Source of the DNA: Erysipelotrichaceae bacterium UBA4808
Lineage (GTDB): Bacteria > Bacillota_I > Bacilli_A > Erysipelotrichales > Erysipelotrichaceae
NCBI GenBank assembly: GCA_002402585.1
Contig: DHGC01000050.1
Coordinates: 1 to 22,966, forward strand
DNA: 22,966 nucleotides
Direction of reading: 5' to 3'
Shown: piece after piece, positions 1 through 8,064 of the stretch
Layout of the letters: every line of letters begins with the position of its first letter
Numbering within the stretch: the stretch's first letter is position 1
The notes under the pieces: model-generated
What the model was told of the DNA's origin: nothing
Seen by the model: only the letters and a program-made list of their open reading frames with translations
Databases searched by the model: none
Position numbers and translations under genes: made by a program

Positions 1-29
1 TCAAAATTTCGAAAACTTAAATTGGATAA

Positions 30-245
30 ATAAAAAATTACTCGATTAGGAATAAATTTGCATAGAATGTCTTTATGCTTTGACTACACGTTTCCTGTGC
101 AATTCAACATTGTTATTTTATCATTCTAAAACAATTAATGAAATAACTTTTAGATGAATTGTAGTCATATTCCTTGATTTCTCACACGATATACACATTA
201 TCGGTTTATATGTTCCTCGATGATTGTGATTAAAGGGACGTAATT
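30..245 (-). ncRNA. Candidate small RNA or long mRNA leader
   Basis: No convincing open reading frame is seen in 1-336. A minus-strand promoter (252-280) would start RNA near 245. Reading leftwards, the transcript contains a long imperfect inverted repeat (81-167) and then a short hairpin (stem 38-43 with 50-55, one G-U pair) followed by six U (32-37), which resembles a weak intrinsic terminator. Together these fit a roughly 215-nt non-coding RNA. They also fit the leader, with an attenuator, of a minus-strand gene beyond the left edge. No known RNA family was recognised. The boundaries are inferred only from the promoter and terminator-like signals. Confidence 0.27.
81..167. repeat. Long imperfect inverted repeat
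   Basis: Three nested pairing segments are visible: 81-88 with 160-167 (TGACTACA/TGTAGTCA), 102-106 with 155-159, and 112-118 with 141-147 (GTTATTT/AAATAAC). The interruptions between them are unequal. A fourth pair, 125-131 with 148-154 (TCTAAAA/TTTTAGA), is interleaved with the third, so it could form a pseudoknot or an alternative fold. The element lies inside the candidate leader or small RNA. Confidence 0.45.
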
Positions 246-251
246 CACAAA

Positions 252-280
252 ATCATATAAACATAAAAATGAAGCGACAA
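252..280 (-). promoter_or_regulatory. Minus-strand promoter for the leftmost transcript
   Basis: Read on the minus strand, a -35 box TTGTCG (275-280) is followed by an exact 17-nt spacer and a -10 box TATGAT (252-257). It points left, away from pulA, so it does not serve any gene in the window. It would drive the candidate RNA or leader at 30-245. Confidence 0.45.
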
Positions 281-299
281 TTGAAGTCACCTCATCGTG

Positions 300-313
300 T
301 GCAAACGTTTACA
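300..313. promoter_or_regulatory. cre-like CcpA box
   Basis: TGCAAACGTTTACA matches the catabolite-responsive element consensus TGWNANCGNTNWCA at all but the third position and is nearly palindromic. It lies about 20 bp upstream of the -35 box at 275-280 and just past the pulA stop codon. That position, upstream of the promoter, would suit modulation by CcpA. The binding itself is inferred. Confidence 0.4.
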
Positions 314-336
314 TGATCTCAAAACATTCTAATATC

Positions 337-2463
337 TTATTTCGCAAACACAACCAAGGTATAGGGGTTGATTGTGGCATTTTGAACCATGACACCGTCG
401 ATTAGACCCGCTTCATTGGCAATGACTTTTACAAAGGTGCTAAAACTCTCATAATAGATTTGGTTGGTTGGATTGATGTAAACCCAAATCTCTTCATAGG
501 GTTTTGATCGCTCACACTTATAATTAATCACCAACATCCCATCCCATTCACGGAAACTGACCCGTTGCTCGATTTTTTCAGGATCATTCAAGCGTAAAAT
601 AGGAAGCATCTTCCTTAACTGAATCATATCCTTCGTATACTTGAACACCTCGAGATATCGTTCTTTACGTGTCCAGTCCAATTGGTTGATGTTGTCAGGA
701 CTGCGATACGTATTATGCAAACCGTTTTTGGTTCTGCAGAACTCTTGCCCACTGTGAATGAATGGAACACCTTGAGCTAGTAAAGTCACACTTAATAGAA
801 GTTTCTGTCGCTTGATGCGGATATCCCGATTGTCTTCCTTATTGCTTTCTTTGAGCTTATCCCAAACTGTGTGGTTATCATGACATTCGATGTAGTTGAT
901 TGACTTATCCGGTCGATCGAACAAACGCGTACGATTGGCTACCGCTGTTCCCAGCATGCATGCTTTCATGGCTTCGATGTAATTGGTATCCCCTAGACAG
1001 TAACCTTTTACATTGATCTCTTCATGTGAAGTCTTACCTTTGACGTGTTCGCGGAAGAAGTCGTTGAAATGACCAATATTGGGCATCAAGTGTTGATTGT
1101 AGCGATTGGCCTTTTGATGTTCCGGCAAGGAAGTCGGCATGTTCCAACCTTCACCATACACCATGGCTTCAGATTTAATGGAACGACATAGTTCTTCGAC
1201 TTCATTCATCGTATCCACATCCAAAACACCCATTAAATCAAAACGGAAGCCATCCACATCATAGTATGTCATCCAATGTTTGATACTATCTTTAATGAAC
1301 TTACGTGCCATCAATCGATTTGAATCCAAATCATTCCCACAGAAGGAGCCATTCGATAACTGACCGGATGGGGATCGTCTAAAGAAGTAGTATGGAGCCA
1401 CTTTTTCAAATGAACTGGCTTCCATGTCATACATATGGTTGTAAACCACATCCATGTTCACACGGATGCCTTGTTTATGGAAAGCTTCAACCATCTTACG
1501 TGCTTCTTCAATTCGCCCAATCGGATCATCTGGATTCGAGGCGAAGCTTCCTTCAGGCACATTGTATTGCATGGGGTCATAACCCCAGTTGTAGAAGAGG
1601 GATACATTGTGTTCATCCACGGTCGCAAAATCATACATTGGCATGATTTGGACATGGGTGATACCCAATTCCTTGATATGATCGATCCCTGTTGAAACAC
1701 CCTTCAAGGTTTTCGTTCCAGTTTCAGTCAATCCTAAGAACTGTCCACGATGAACAATATTGGACTCTGCTTGTAAAGTAAAGTCACGAATGCTCAATTC
1801 ATAAATAATCGCATCTGTGGCTTGTTTCAACACTGGGAGCTTATAGCTTTGTTGAGCTTCGATTTGATCAAAATCAATCACAACCGAGCGTTGATGATTA
1901 ACGGTTGAACCTGTGGCATACGGATCCGTTGCGGTGGTCCAATTCCCATTGACCAACACATGATACAAATAACTTAAGCCATGTGCATTGTAGCTTAGAT
2001 GATAGGCGAAGACACCCTTTTCTTGACGACTGAGTTCGATGACAAGAGGTCCATTTTTTTCAAAGATTTCGATGACAACGCGGGTTGCGGTTGGAGCCCA
2101 TAAAGCAAAGTAAGTTCTGCCGGCTTGTATCGTTGCCCCTAAATCATCCCCATCATAGAAGTATTCTTCGTCAAATCGTTGGGTCTTTGTGATTAAACTG
2201 TATTGAAGTACGACAAAAAGACCATGTTCCTCTAAAAGATCATAGCGTTTACCAACTTCAATAATGTCTTCGATCCCAAGTGTATATTTAAAATAATCAT
2301 TACCGGATTGTTCGTAATTATAGATTGAACATTTAGTCAACTTACCCGATTCATCTCTGAGGTAGAAAACATCACTTCGACCTTGATAGAATTCCTTGGA
2401 TAAATACGCCGTAATGATGCCATAGTCATCAAGATGTGCCTCAAAACGATTTACTTTGCGCAT
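337..2463 (-). CDS. pulA: Type I pullulanase (intracellular alpha-1,6 debranching enzyme)
   Basis: This GH13 enzyme hydrolyses alpha-1,6 branch points of pullulan, limit dextrins and glycogen. A CBM48-like beta-sandwich spans roughly residues 105-190, and the pullulanase signature YNWGYDP is at 291-297. The four GH13 regions are visible: DVVYNH (338-343), GFRFDLMG (405-412, nucleophile D409), YGEGW (436-440, acid/base E438) and CHDNHT (527-532, D529). The first 95 residues are an extra N-terminal domain. There is no signal peptide or cell-wall anchor, so it probably acts in the cytoplasm in place of a GlgX-type debrancher. The start at 2463 has a GAAGGAAG ribosome binding site about 9 nt upstream. 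Its neighbours, an MFS transporter and the glgP-glgB-pgcA genes, fit glycogen or maltodextrin breakdown. Confidence 0.93.
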   Translation of the reverse strand: MRKVNRFEAHLDDYGIITAYLSKEFYQGRSDVFYLRDESGKLTKCSIYNYEQSGNDYFKYTLGIEDIIEVGKRYDLLEEHGLFVVLQYSLITKTQRFDEEYFYDGDDLGATIQAGRTYFALWAPTATRVVIEIFEKNGPLVIELSRQEKGVFAYHLSYNAHGLSYLYHVLVNGNWTTATDPYATGSTVNHQRSVVIDFDQIEAQQSYKLPVLKQATDAIIYELSIRDFTLQAESNIVHRGQFLGLTETGTKTLKGVSTGIDHIKELGITHVQIMPMYDFATVDEHNVSLFYNWGYDPMQYNVPEGSFASNPDDPIGRIEEARKMVEAFHKQGIRVNMDVVYNHMYDMEASSFEKVAPYYFFRRSPSGQLSNGSFCGNDLDSNRLMARKFIKDSIKHWMTYYDVDGFRFDLMGVLDVDTMNEVEELCRSIKSEAMVYGEGWNMPTSLPEHQKANRYNQHLMPNIGHFNDFFREHVKGKTSHEEINVKGYCLGDTNYIEAMKACMLGTAVANRTRLFDRPDKSINYIECHDNHTVWDKLKESNKEDNRDIRIKRQKLLLSVTLLAQGVPFIHSGQEFCRTKNGLHNTYRSPDNINQLDWTRKERYLEVFKYTKDMIQLRKMLPILRLNDPEKIEQRVSFREWDGMLVINYKCERSKPYEEIWVYINPTNQIYYESFSTFVKVIANEAGLIDGVMVQNATINPYTLVVFAK

Positions 2464-2486
2464 AATACTTCACTTCCTTCTATACG

Positions 2487-2492
2487 ATTATA
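2487..2492 (-). promoter_or_regulatory. Possible -10 element of pulA
   Basis: Minus-strand TATAAT lies about 23 nt upstream of the pulA ATG, but no good -35 box sits 16-18 nt above it. A TTGACA farther upstream, near 2558, lacks a matching -10. The 115-bp gap upstream of pulA is long enough for its own promoter, so one is likely here, but its exact placement is uncertain. Confidence 0.3.
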
Positions 2493-2578
2493 CTCGATTT
2501 TCACAAACTTTGAGGTTTATCTTTGTCATCGTTACCGAATATTAACAAAATTCCATGTCAATCATTGTTAGATAAACA

Positions 2579-3730
2579 TCATCTATTCTCGTGCTGCTCA
2601 ATCGCGCTAAGGCCCTTGCGCATCGCAAAGTAGCCCAGTGTCACACTAATCAACACCATCCCTAAAAGAAACTGAAAGCCAAATCTTTCAAATAACAAAG
2701 GATTGATCAAGCTTGTCATCAAGGCAGTGATTGACATCATCAAACTTAAAGTAGCTGTTAGGCTGGCTGGGTTTTTAACTGGCATCGTGGATGCGACGGG
2801 GAATAAGACGCCTACAACCAAGTCCAAAGCAAGTGAGAAAACCAAGAGTGCTGGTACTAAAAGCCATGCATTCAATGGGAAAATAATGATCAAAGTCGCA
2901 ATGACACCCATGACCCCATAGCGCAATAAATCACGGAGTGAATAACGGTGGCCTAAGAATAAGATGACAAAGCCCGATAGAACTGCTCCAATGCCTGTGA
3001 TCGTGTAGATTAAAGAGATTTGTTGCTGGGTCTGTCCGACTGAGCTTAGATAGATACTTAAGAAGGTGTAGATCGTATTCGGTGCCAAGAACACCAAGAA
3101 GGTCATTGCCATCATCCACCACACAAAGGGATACTTAAAAAGCGCCTTGAAATCCGCTAAAGTAATGGGACTCGAACTGATATTCTCTACATGTGGGATA
3201 CGTGTCAGTACTAACGCTACGACCATCGTAATCCCAAACACCACTAAATAGTAGTTTTGAAAACCAATCGTAGAGACGACCAACGCGCCCATGATGGGAG
3301 CGATAAAAATGCCACTTGCAAAGGCCAACTTGAAATATCCTGATAGTTTGATGAAAAGTCTTGGTTCCACTAAGCGCGATGCATAGTTTGCCACTAAAGC
3401 AAAGAATACATTGTGTCCAATTCCAATGAGCATGCGCGTAAAGAAATAGATGGCTGGAGTTTTGGCAAACGCAGTAAGTAAGGTTCCTAAACTGAAAAGA
3501 AACGCACTTAAAACAAGAATCTTTTTTACTCCTTGTTTATCTGCATAATAACCAAAGATTGGGACCAACATACCCGACACAACAAAGCCAATATTCAAAT
3601 AAGGCACAAGTGCAATTTCGATGTTGAAAAAAGTACCCATCGCTGGCGCAATCGATAAAACCATGGCCATTGTCATCGTGGTCATGAGCTGAAAAAGCAT
3701 CAATAAAATAATCGTCGGTTTAACACGCAT
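2579..3730 (-). CDS. MFS transporter, 12 predicted membrane segments
   Basis: This 383-residue protein is hydrophobic throughout and shows the two-halves pattern of major facilitator transporters. The loop between segments 2 and 3 carries motif A, GYYADKQGVKK (60-70), typical of drug:H+ antiporter-like MFS proteins. The substrate cannot be read from the sequence. Its place between glgP and pulA hints at sugar or oligosaccharide movement, but such genes are often drug-type exporters. The ATG at 3730 has an AAGGAG site 4 nt away. Only 41 bp separates it from glgP, and that gap is mostly a terminator hairpin. No promoter is visible in the gap, so expression probably relies on read-through or a promoter inside glgP. 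Confidence 0.82.
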   Translation of the reverse strand: MRVKPTIILLMLFQLMTTMTMAMVLSIAPAMGTFFNIEIALVPYLNIGFVVSGMLVPIFGYYADKQGVKKILVLSAFLFSLGTLLTAFAKTPAIYFFTRMLIGIGHNVFFALVANYASRLVEPRLFIKLSGYFKLAFASGIFIAPIMGALVVSTIGFQNYYLVVFGITMVVALVLTRIPHVENISSSPITLADFKALFKYPFVWWMMAMTFLVFLAPNTIYTFLSIYLSSVGQTQQQISLIYTITGIGAVLSGFVILFLGHRYSLRDLLRYGVMGVIATLIIIFPLNAWLLVPALLVFSLALDLVVGVLFPVASTMPVKNPASLTATLSLMMSITALMTSLINPLLFERFGFQFLLGMVLISVTLGYFAMRKGLSAIEQHENR

Positions 3731-3751
3731 AGAACTCCTTATAAAGCTGCC

Positions 3752-3773
3752 AAAAAGCAGCTTGCGCTGCTTT
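3752..3773 (-). terminator. Intrinsic terminator after glgP
   Basis: On the minus strand an 8-bp stem (3766-3773 with 3754-3761) closes on a GCAA loop (GNRA type) and runs into a U-tract. The 5' arm overlaps the glgP TAA stop. It ends the pgcA-glgB-glgP transcript and would limit expression of the MFS gene and pulA. Confidence 0.8.
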
Positions 3774-6174
3774 AGTCACTGATTGGACTGATGTGCCAAA
3801 TCTCATCCGCATACTCTTGAATCGTACGATCCGAAGAGAAGAATCCAGATTGAGCTATATTCACAAGACACATACGAGCCCAGTATTCTTTATCCAAATA
3901 TCGACGCTCAACTTCTTTTTGAGCTTCCACATACGCACGGAAATCTTCGAGTAAGAAGTATTCATCATTTCTAAACATCAATTCATCATAAACTACTTTG
4001 AACTCTTCAATGCTTGGGCTAAAGCTTCCATCCACAAAGGATTGGACAACTGCCTTCAATTCAAGATCATTATTCAAAACAGCCCAAGCATCATAACCTT
4101 TTAGCTTAAGTGCTTCGATATCTTCAACTTTCATACCAAAGATGACATCATATTCAGAACCAACGCGCTCATGAATCTCAACGTTCGCCCCATCCAAGGT
4201 ACCTAGGGTTAGAGCACCATTCATCATGAACTTCATGTTTCCAGTACCTGAAGCTTCTTTTCCCGCTGTGGAGATCTGTTCAGACACATCCGCCGCATTC
4301 ATCAAGATTTCCGCAATAGACACATTATAATTGGGGATAAACACAACTTTCATAAATTGGCTGATACGAGGATCATTGTTTACCTTATCCGCGACCGCAT
4401 GGATCAAACGAATAACTTTCTTCGCAAAGTAATACGCCGGTGCTGCTTTAGCCGCAAAGATAAAGGATCTTGGATGCATGGTAAACTCAGGATCACTTTG
4501 CAGTTTCTTATAGAGATAGATGATATGCATCACGTTCAAGAGTTGACGTTTATACGCATGAAGCCGTTTAGCTTGAACATCGAAGATGGACTTAGTGTCC
4601 AACTCGATGCCTGTCACTTGCTTGATGTATTTCGCTAAGATTTCTTTACGTTCTTGTTTGACCTTCAAAAAATCCTTTTGAAGACGTTTTTTGTCCACAT
4701 GTTTCATCAATTTGATAAGCTGTTCAGGTTGATAGATATAATCGTCCCCAATCGTCTTATCGAGCAATGTTTTAAGTTGAGGATTAGAATAGACCAACCA
4801 ACGACGATGGGTGATTCCATTGGTTTTATTGTTAAACTTCGCTTCAAAGATCTTATAGAAATCTTTCATGACATCGTTCATCAAGATTTCAGTGTGCAGT
4901 TTCGCAACTCCATTGACCGACATACTGGAAACGATAGCCAAGTTAGCCATATGGATTTGTCCATCTTTGATAATGGATACACGTTTGATTAAACCTTCAT
5001 CTTCAGGGAAATCGGTTTTGACATGTTCGACAAAACGACGATTGATTTCTTCAATGATCATATAGATTCTAGGAAGCAACAATTGAACGAAGTGAACCGG
5101 CCACTTCTCAAGTGCCTCCGCCATGACAGTATGGTTCGTATAAGCAATACACTTATTCACTAAATTCCAGGCACTGTCCCAATCATAATCGTAATCATCC
5201 ATGAGCAAACGCATCATTTCTGGAATGGCCAACACTGGGTGGGTATCATTCAATTGGAACACAACTTTATCTGGTAGGTTATCCAAATTAGGATAAACAC
5301 GTAAATGTGCTTTAAAATAAGCAATCAAACCAGCGGACACGAAAAAGTATTGTTGCTTGAGACGCAAGTAACGACCATGTTCCGTGGAATCATCGGGATA
5401 TACGTTTTGACAGATTTCACGAATTTCTGTGATGTATTGTCTAAAATCTTTATTAGCAGGTAAGGTATCGCTGGCTTCAGCGCTCCATAAACGAAGTGTG
5501 TTTGTCGTATCTGTCGATTTCCCAACGATGGGCATATCATATGGAACGGCACGAATGTGTTCGCAATCGACTTGATTGAAAGCAATCCGTCCGTCATCAC
5601 GTTTGACCATTTCAATGCGGCCCCAGAACTTCACATCAACAGCATGTTTTGGTTTACGGACTTCCCAAACGTTGCCTAAACGCAACCATTGGTCTGGAAC
5701 TTCAACTTGAGCACCATCCACGATTTTTTGCTTAAACAAACCGTATTCATATCGGATACAGTTCCCATGCCCTGGCAGAGACTTAGAAGCTAAAGAATCC
5801 AAGAAACATGCAGCTAAGCGACCTAAGCCACCATTGCCTAAACCTGCATCGGACTCCATATCTTCGAGTTGATTTAAATCAATATCCAATTCTTTGAGAC
5901 CATCGCGTACGATGTCATAGATCCCTAAGTTCATCAAGTTGTTGGTCATCAAACGACCAATCAAGAATTCCATTGAGAAATAGAACATCTGCTTCGCTTC
6001 GAGCTGAGCGATGGCTTCTTTATTTTCTTTCCAGTGAATGGACGCATAGTCACGAACCATCTCACCCAACACGATATAGCGTTCTGTAATATGGGACTGT
6101 TCAACGGAACGTCCGTACAATTCTACGACACGCTGTGTAAAGTCACGTTTAAATTCAAATTTATCTTTAAACAT
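3772..6174 (-). CDS. glgP: Glycogen/maltodextrin phosphorylase
   Basis: This GT35 enzyme releases glucose 1-phosphate from the non-reducing ends of alpha-1,4-glucan using orthophosphate and pyridoxal phosphate. At 800 residues it has full family length. The PLP-binding stretch ASGTGNMKF (641-649) puts the Schiff-base lysine at K648. Other conserved stretches are GLGNGGLGRLAACF (111-124) and NDTHP (309-313). It lies 53 bp downstream of glgB, and a terminator overlaps its stop codon. The start at 6174 has a GGGAGG site 4-5 nt upstream. Together with glgB (branching), pgcA (glucose 1-phosphate to glucose 6-phosphate) and pulA (debranching) it forms the degradative side of glycogen metabolism. 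Specificity for glycogen over maltodextrin is inferred from linkage to glgB. Confidence 0.96.
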   Translation of the reverse strand: MFKDKFEFKRDFTQRVVELYGRSVEQSHITERYIVLGEMVRDYASIHWKENKEAIAQLEAKQMFYFSMEFLIGRLMTNNLMNLGIYDIVRDGLKELDIDLNQLEDMESDAGLGNGGLGRLAACFLDSLASKSLPGHGNCIRYEYGLFKQKIVDGAQVEVPDQWLRLGNVWEVRKPKHAVDVKFWGRIEMVKRDDGRIAFNQVDCEHIRAVPYDMPIVGKSTDTTNTLRLWSAEASDTLPANKDFRQYITEIREICQNVYPDDSTEHGRYLRLKQQYFFVSAGLIAYFKAHLRVYPNLDNLPDKVVFQLNDTHPVLAIPEMMRLLMDDYDYDWDSAWNLVNKCIAYTNHTVMAEALEKWPVHFVQLLLPRIYMIIEEINRRFVEHVKTDFPEDEGLIKRVSIIKDGQIHMANLAIVSSMSVNGVAKLHTEILMNDVMKDFYKIFEAKFNNKTNGITHRRWLVYSNPQLKTLLDKTIGDDYIYQPEQLIKLMKHVDKKRLQKDFLKVKQERKEILAKYIKQVTGIELDTKSIFDVQAKRLHAYKRQLLNVMHIIYLYKKLQSDPEFTMHPRSFIFAAKAAPAYYFAKKVIRLIHAVADKVNNDPRISQFMKVVFIPNYNVSIAEILMNAADVSEQISTAGKEASGTGNMKFMMNGALTLGTLDGANVEIHERVGSEYDVIFGMKVEDIEALKLKGYDAWAVLNNDLELKAVVQSFVDGSFSPSIEEFKVVYDELMFRNDEYFLLEDFRAYVEAQKEVERRYLDKEYWARMCLVNIAQSGFFSSDRTIQEYADEIWHISPISD

Positions 6175-6203
6175 ATAGCCTCCCTAAAATACCTTTTCCA
6201 TTC

Positions 6204-6219
6204 TAACACGTGTGTGTTA
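6204..6219. repeat. Small inverted repeat between glgB and glgP
   Basis: A 6-bp arm TAACAC (6204-6209) pairs with GTGTTA (6214-6219) around a 4-nt GTGT centre, in the 53-bp glgB-glgP gap. It has no U-tract. It may be a processing hairpin or an operator-like dyad, and chance cannot be excluded. Confidence 0.25.
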
Positions 6220-6227
6220 ATTGGTCA

Positions 6228-8054
6228 TTATTTTTTCATTTCCAAATAAACACCCGCAAAAGGTGCGATTCGGACTAAGATACTGTTATCAAAACGGTGG
6301 GCTTCATGTTTTTCAGACACAAGAGGCTCAAAGTTGCACATGTTACATCCATCATAAATATCTTTTTCAGTATTGATGATTTCGGTATAGCTTCCTTTAT
6401 AAGGAACACCAATACGATAGCTTTCATACGAAACAGGTGTCATATTCAGAATAATGATCACAACACTTTCTTCATCTTCACGATAGTAGCTGTAGATGGA
6501 TTGACTCGCATTGTCCGCATCGATCCACTTGAAACCATGGTGTTTATAGTCGTGGTGACTCAAACAACTGTGGTGTTTGTAGATGTGTGAAAGATCTCTA
6601 AAGAAGCGATTGAATGAGTGATGTGTATGATAGCCCAACAAGAACCAATCTTGTTCGATATTCTCATCAAACTCTCTAAAATGCGCAAGTTCATTACCCA
6701 TGAAGTTCAGCTTCTTGCCAGGATGTGAAAACATATAGGCATAGAGATTTCGCGCTTGAGCAAACTTTTGTTTATAGTCGCCCCATAATTTATTGATGAT
6801 GGTTCCTTTGCCATGCACGACTTCATCATGCGATAGCGGAAGTATGAAGTTCTCCGAATAGAAATATGCCATGGAGAAGGTCAGTTGATGATGGTGGAAT
6901 TGACGATAGACTGGATCCAATGAATAGTACTTTAAGGTATCATTCATCCAACCTAGATCCCACTTATAGTCAAAACCTAAACCCATTTCGGTTGTAGGAT
7001 GCGTGACTTTTGGATAATCCGAAGAATCCTCAGCCATCATGATGACACCGGGATAACGGACATTTAAATAATAATTCAAGCGACGAATGAAGGCCGTTGC
7101 CCCATCGTTGGTCCCATTGTTTTTATTGCCATGCCAGAAGATGATGTTAGACACCGCATCGATCCTTAAGCCATCCACATGATAGGTCTCCAACCAGAAA
7201 CTTGCGGAAGAAAGTAAGAAACTACGAACTTCTTCTTTCCACAAATCGAAGTTCAGGGTGTCCCATTGACTGTTCGCATCATGAGGATTGGGATATTCAT
7301 ACAAAGGTGTCCCATCAAAATAGCGTAAACCATAATTGTCCTTAACAAAATGGACAGGCACAAAGTCCAAGATGATCCCAATATCATTTAGGTGACATTC
7401 ATCTACAAATGTCATAAATTGTTTTGGTGTACCATAACGAGATGTCAATGAGAAATAACCATGGGCTTGATAGCCCCATGAACCATCAAAAGGATATTCT
7501 GTTAATGGCATCAATTCGATGTGCGTAAAGCCCATTTCTTTGACATAAGGAATCAATTGATGCGCAATTTCTTCATAATTCATCCACTCATGTGCATCTC
7601 GCTTCATCCAACTGCCCAAATGAAGCTCGTAAATGTTCATGGGTTTATCAAAATACTTTTCACGACGATTAACCCACATTTGATCTCGCCACGGGAAATT
7701 GCCAAGATTGACGACAAGGTTCGCACTCTTTGGTCTCAGTTCGGACGCAAAGGCATACGGATCACTCTTTTCAACCCAGTTTCCATCGGCTTGTTCGATT
7801 TTATATTTATATAAGGTCCATTCTGCCACATCTGGCACAAAGACCGTCCAAGAACCATCGCTCAAACGCTCTAAATTCAAGGGTCTTTCCCAATTATTGA
7901 AAGATCCAACTAATTGAACATTCCGTGCATTTGGCGCATAGGTTGTGAATCGTACCCCTGGTGCACTTTCATAGTCAAAGTGGGCGCCATAATACTTATG
8001 GGCATCTAGACAGTGCCCTTGATGGAATGTCTCACCTATTCTTTGTTTGAACAT
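6228..8054 (-). CDS. glgB: 1,4-alpha-glucan branching enzyme
   Basis: This GH13 branching enzyme makes alpha-1,6 branches in glycogen by cutting and transferring alpha-1,4 chains. An N-terminal CBM48 (about residues 33-115, with the VGSFNNW core at 49-55) precedes the barrel. The catalytic residues sit in GLRIDAV (D299), MAEDSS (E342) and LSHDEVVHGKG (D410); the last stretch is characteristic of branching enzymes. The length of 608 residues suits the short bacterial type without an extra N1 domain. The frame ends with tandem stops TAA TGA. The start at 8054 has a GGGAGGA site and lies only 10 nt after the pgcA stop, so the two are almost certainly cotranscribed and translationally coupled. 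Confidence 0.95.
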   Translation of the reverse strand: MFKQRIGETFHQGHCLDAHKYYGAHFDYESAPGVRFTTYAPNARNVQLVGSFNNWERPLNLERLSDGSWTVFVPDVAEWTLYKYKIEQADGNWVEKSDPYAFASELRPKSANLVVNLGNFPWRDQMWVNRREKYFDKPMNIYELHLGSWMKRDAHEWMNYEEIAHQLIPYVKEMGFTHIELMPLTEYPFDGSWGYQAHGYFSLTSRYGTPKQFMTFVDECHLNDIGIILDFVPVHFVKDNYGLRYFDGTPLYEYPNPHDANSQWDTLNFDLWKEEVRSFLLSSASFWLETYHVDGLRIDAVSNIIFWHGNKNNGTNDGATAFIRRLNYYLNVRYPGVIMMAEDSSDYPKVTHPTTEMGLGFDYKWDLGWMNDTLKYYSLDPVYRQFHHHQLTFSMAYFYSENFILPLSHDEVVHGKGTIINKLWGDYKQKFAQARNLYAYMFSHPGKKLNFMGNELAHFREFDENIEQDWFLLGYHTHHSFNRFFRDLSHIYKHHSCLSHHDYKHHGFKWIDADNASQSIYSYYREDEESVVIIILNMTPVSYESYRIGVPYKGSYTEIINTEKDIYDGCNMCNFEPLVSEKHEAHRFDNSILVRIAPFAGVYLEMKK

Positions 8055-8064
8055 AGATCCTCCC

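Noticed and set aside
140..220. A 26-codon minus-strand reading frame in the left non-coding region.
   Set aside because: The nearest GAGGA stretch is about 15 nt from the ATG, the product has no recognisable features and the frame is no longer than chance allows.
183..301. An 8-bp inverted repeat (CACACGAT/ATCGTGTG) about 100 bp apart.
   Set aside because: One arm lies upstream of the inferred transcription start, so it cannot form in that RNA, and its length and spacing do not exceed chance by much.
2530..2565. A minus-strand TTGACA upstream of pulA as a promoter -35.
   Set aside because: No acceptable -10 lies 16-18 nt downstream; the nearest TATAAT is too far away.
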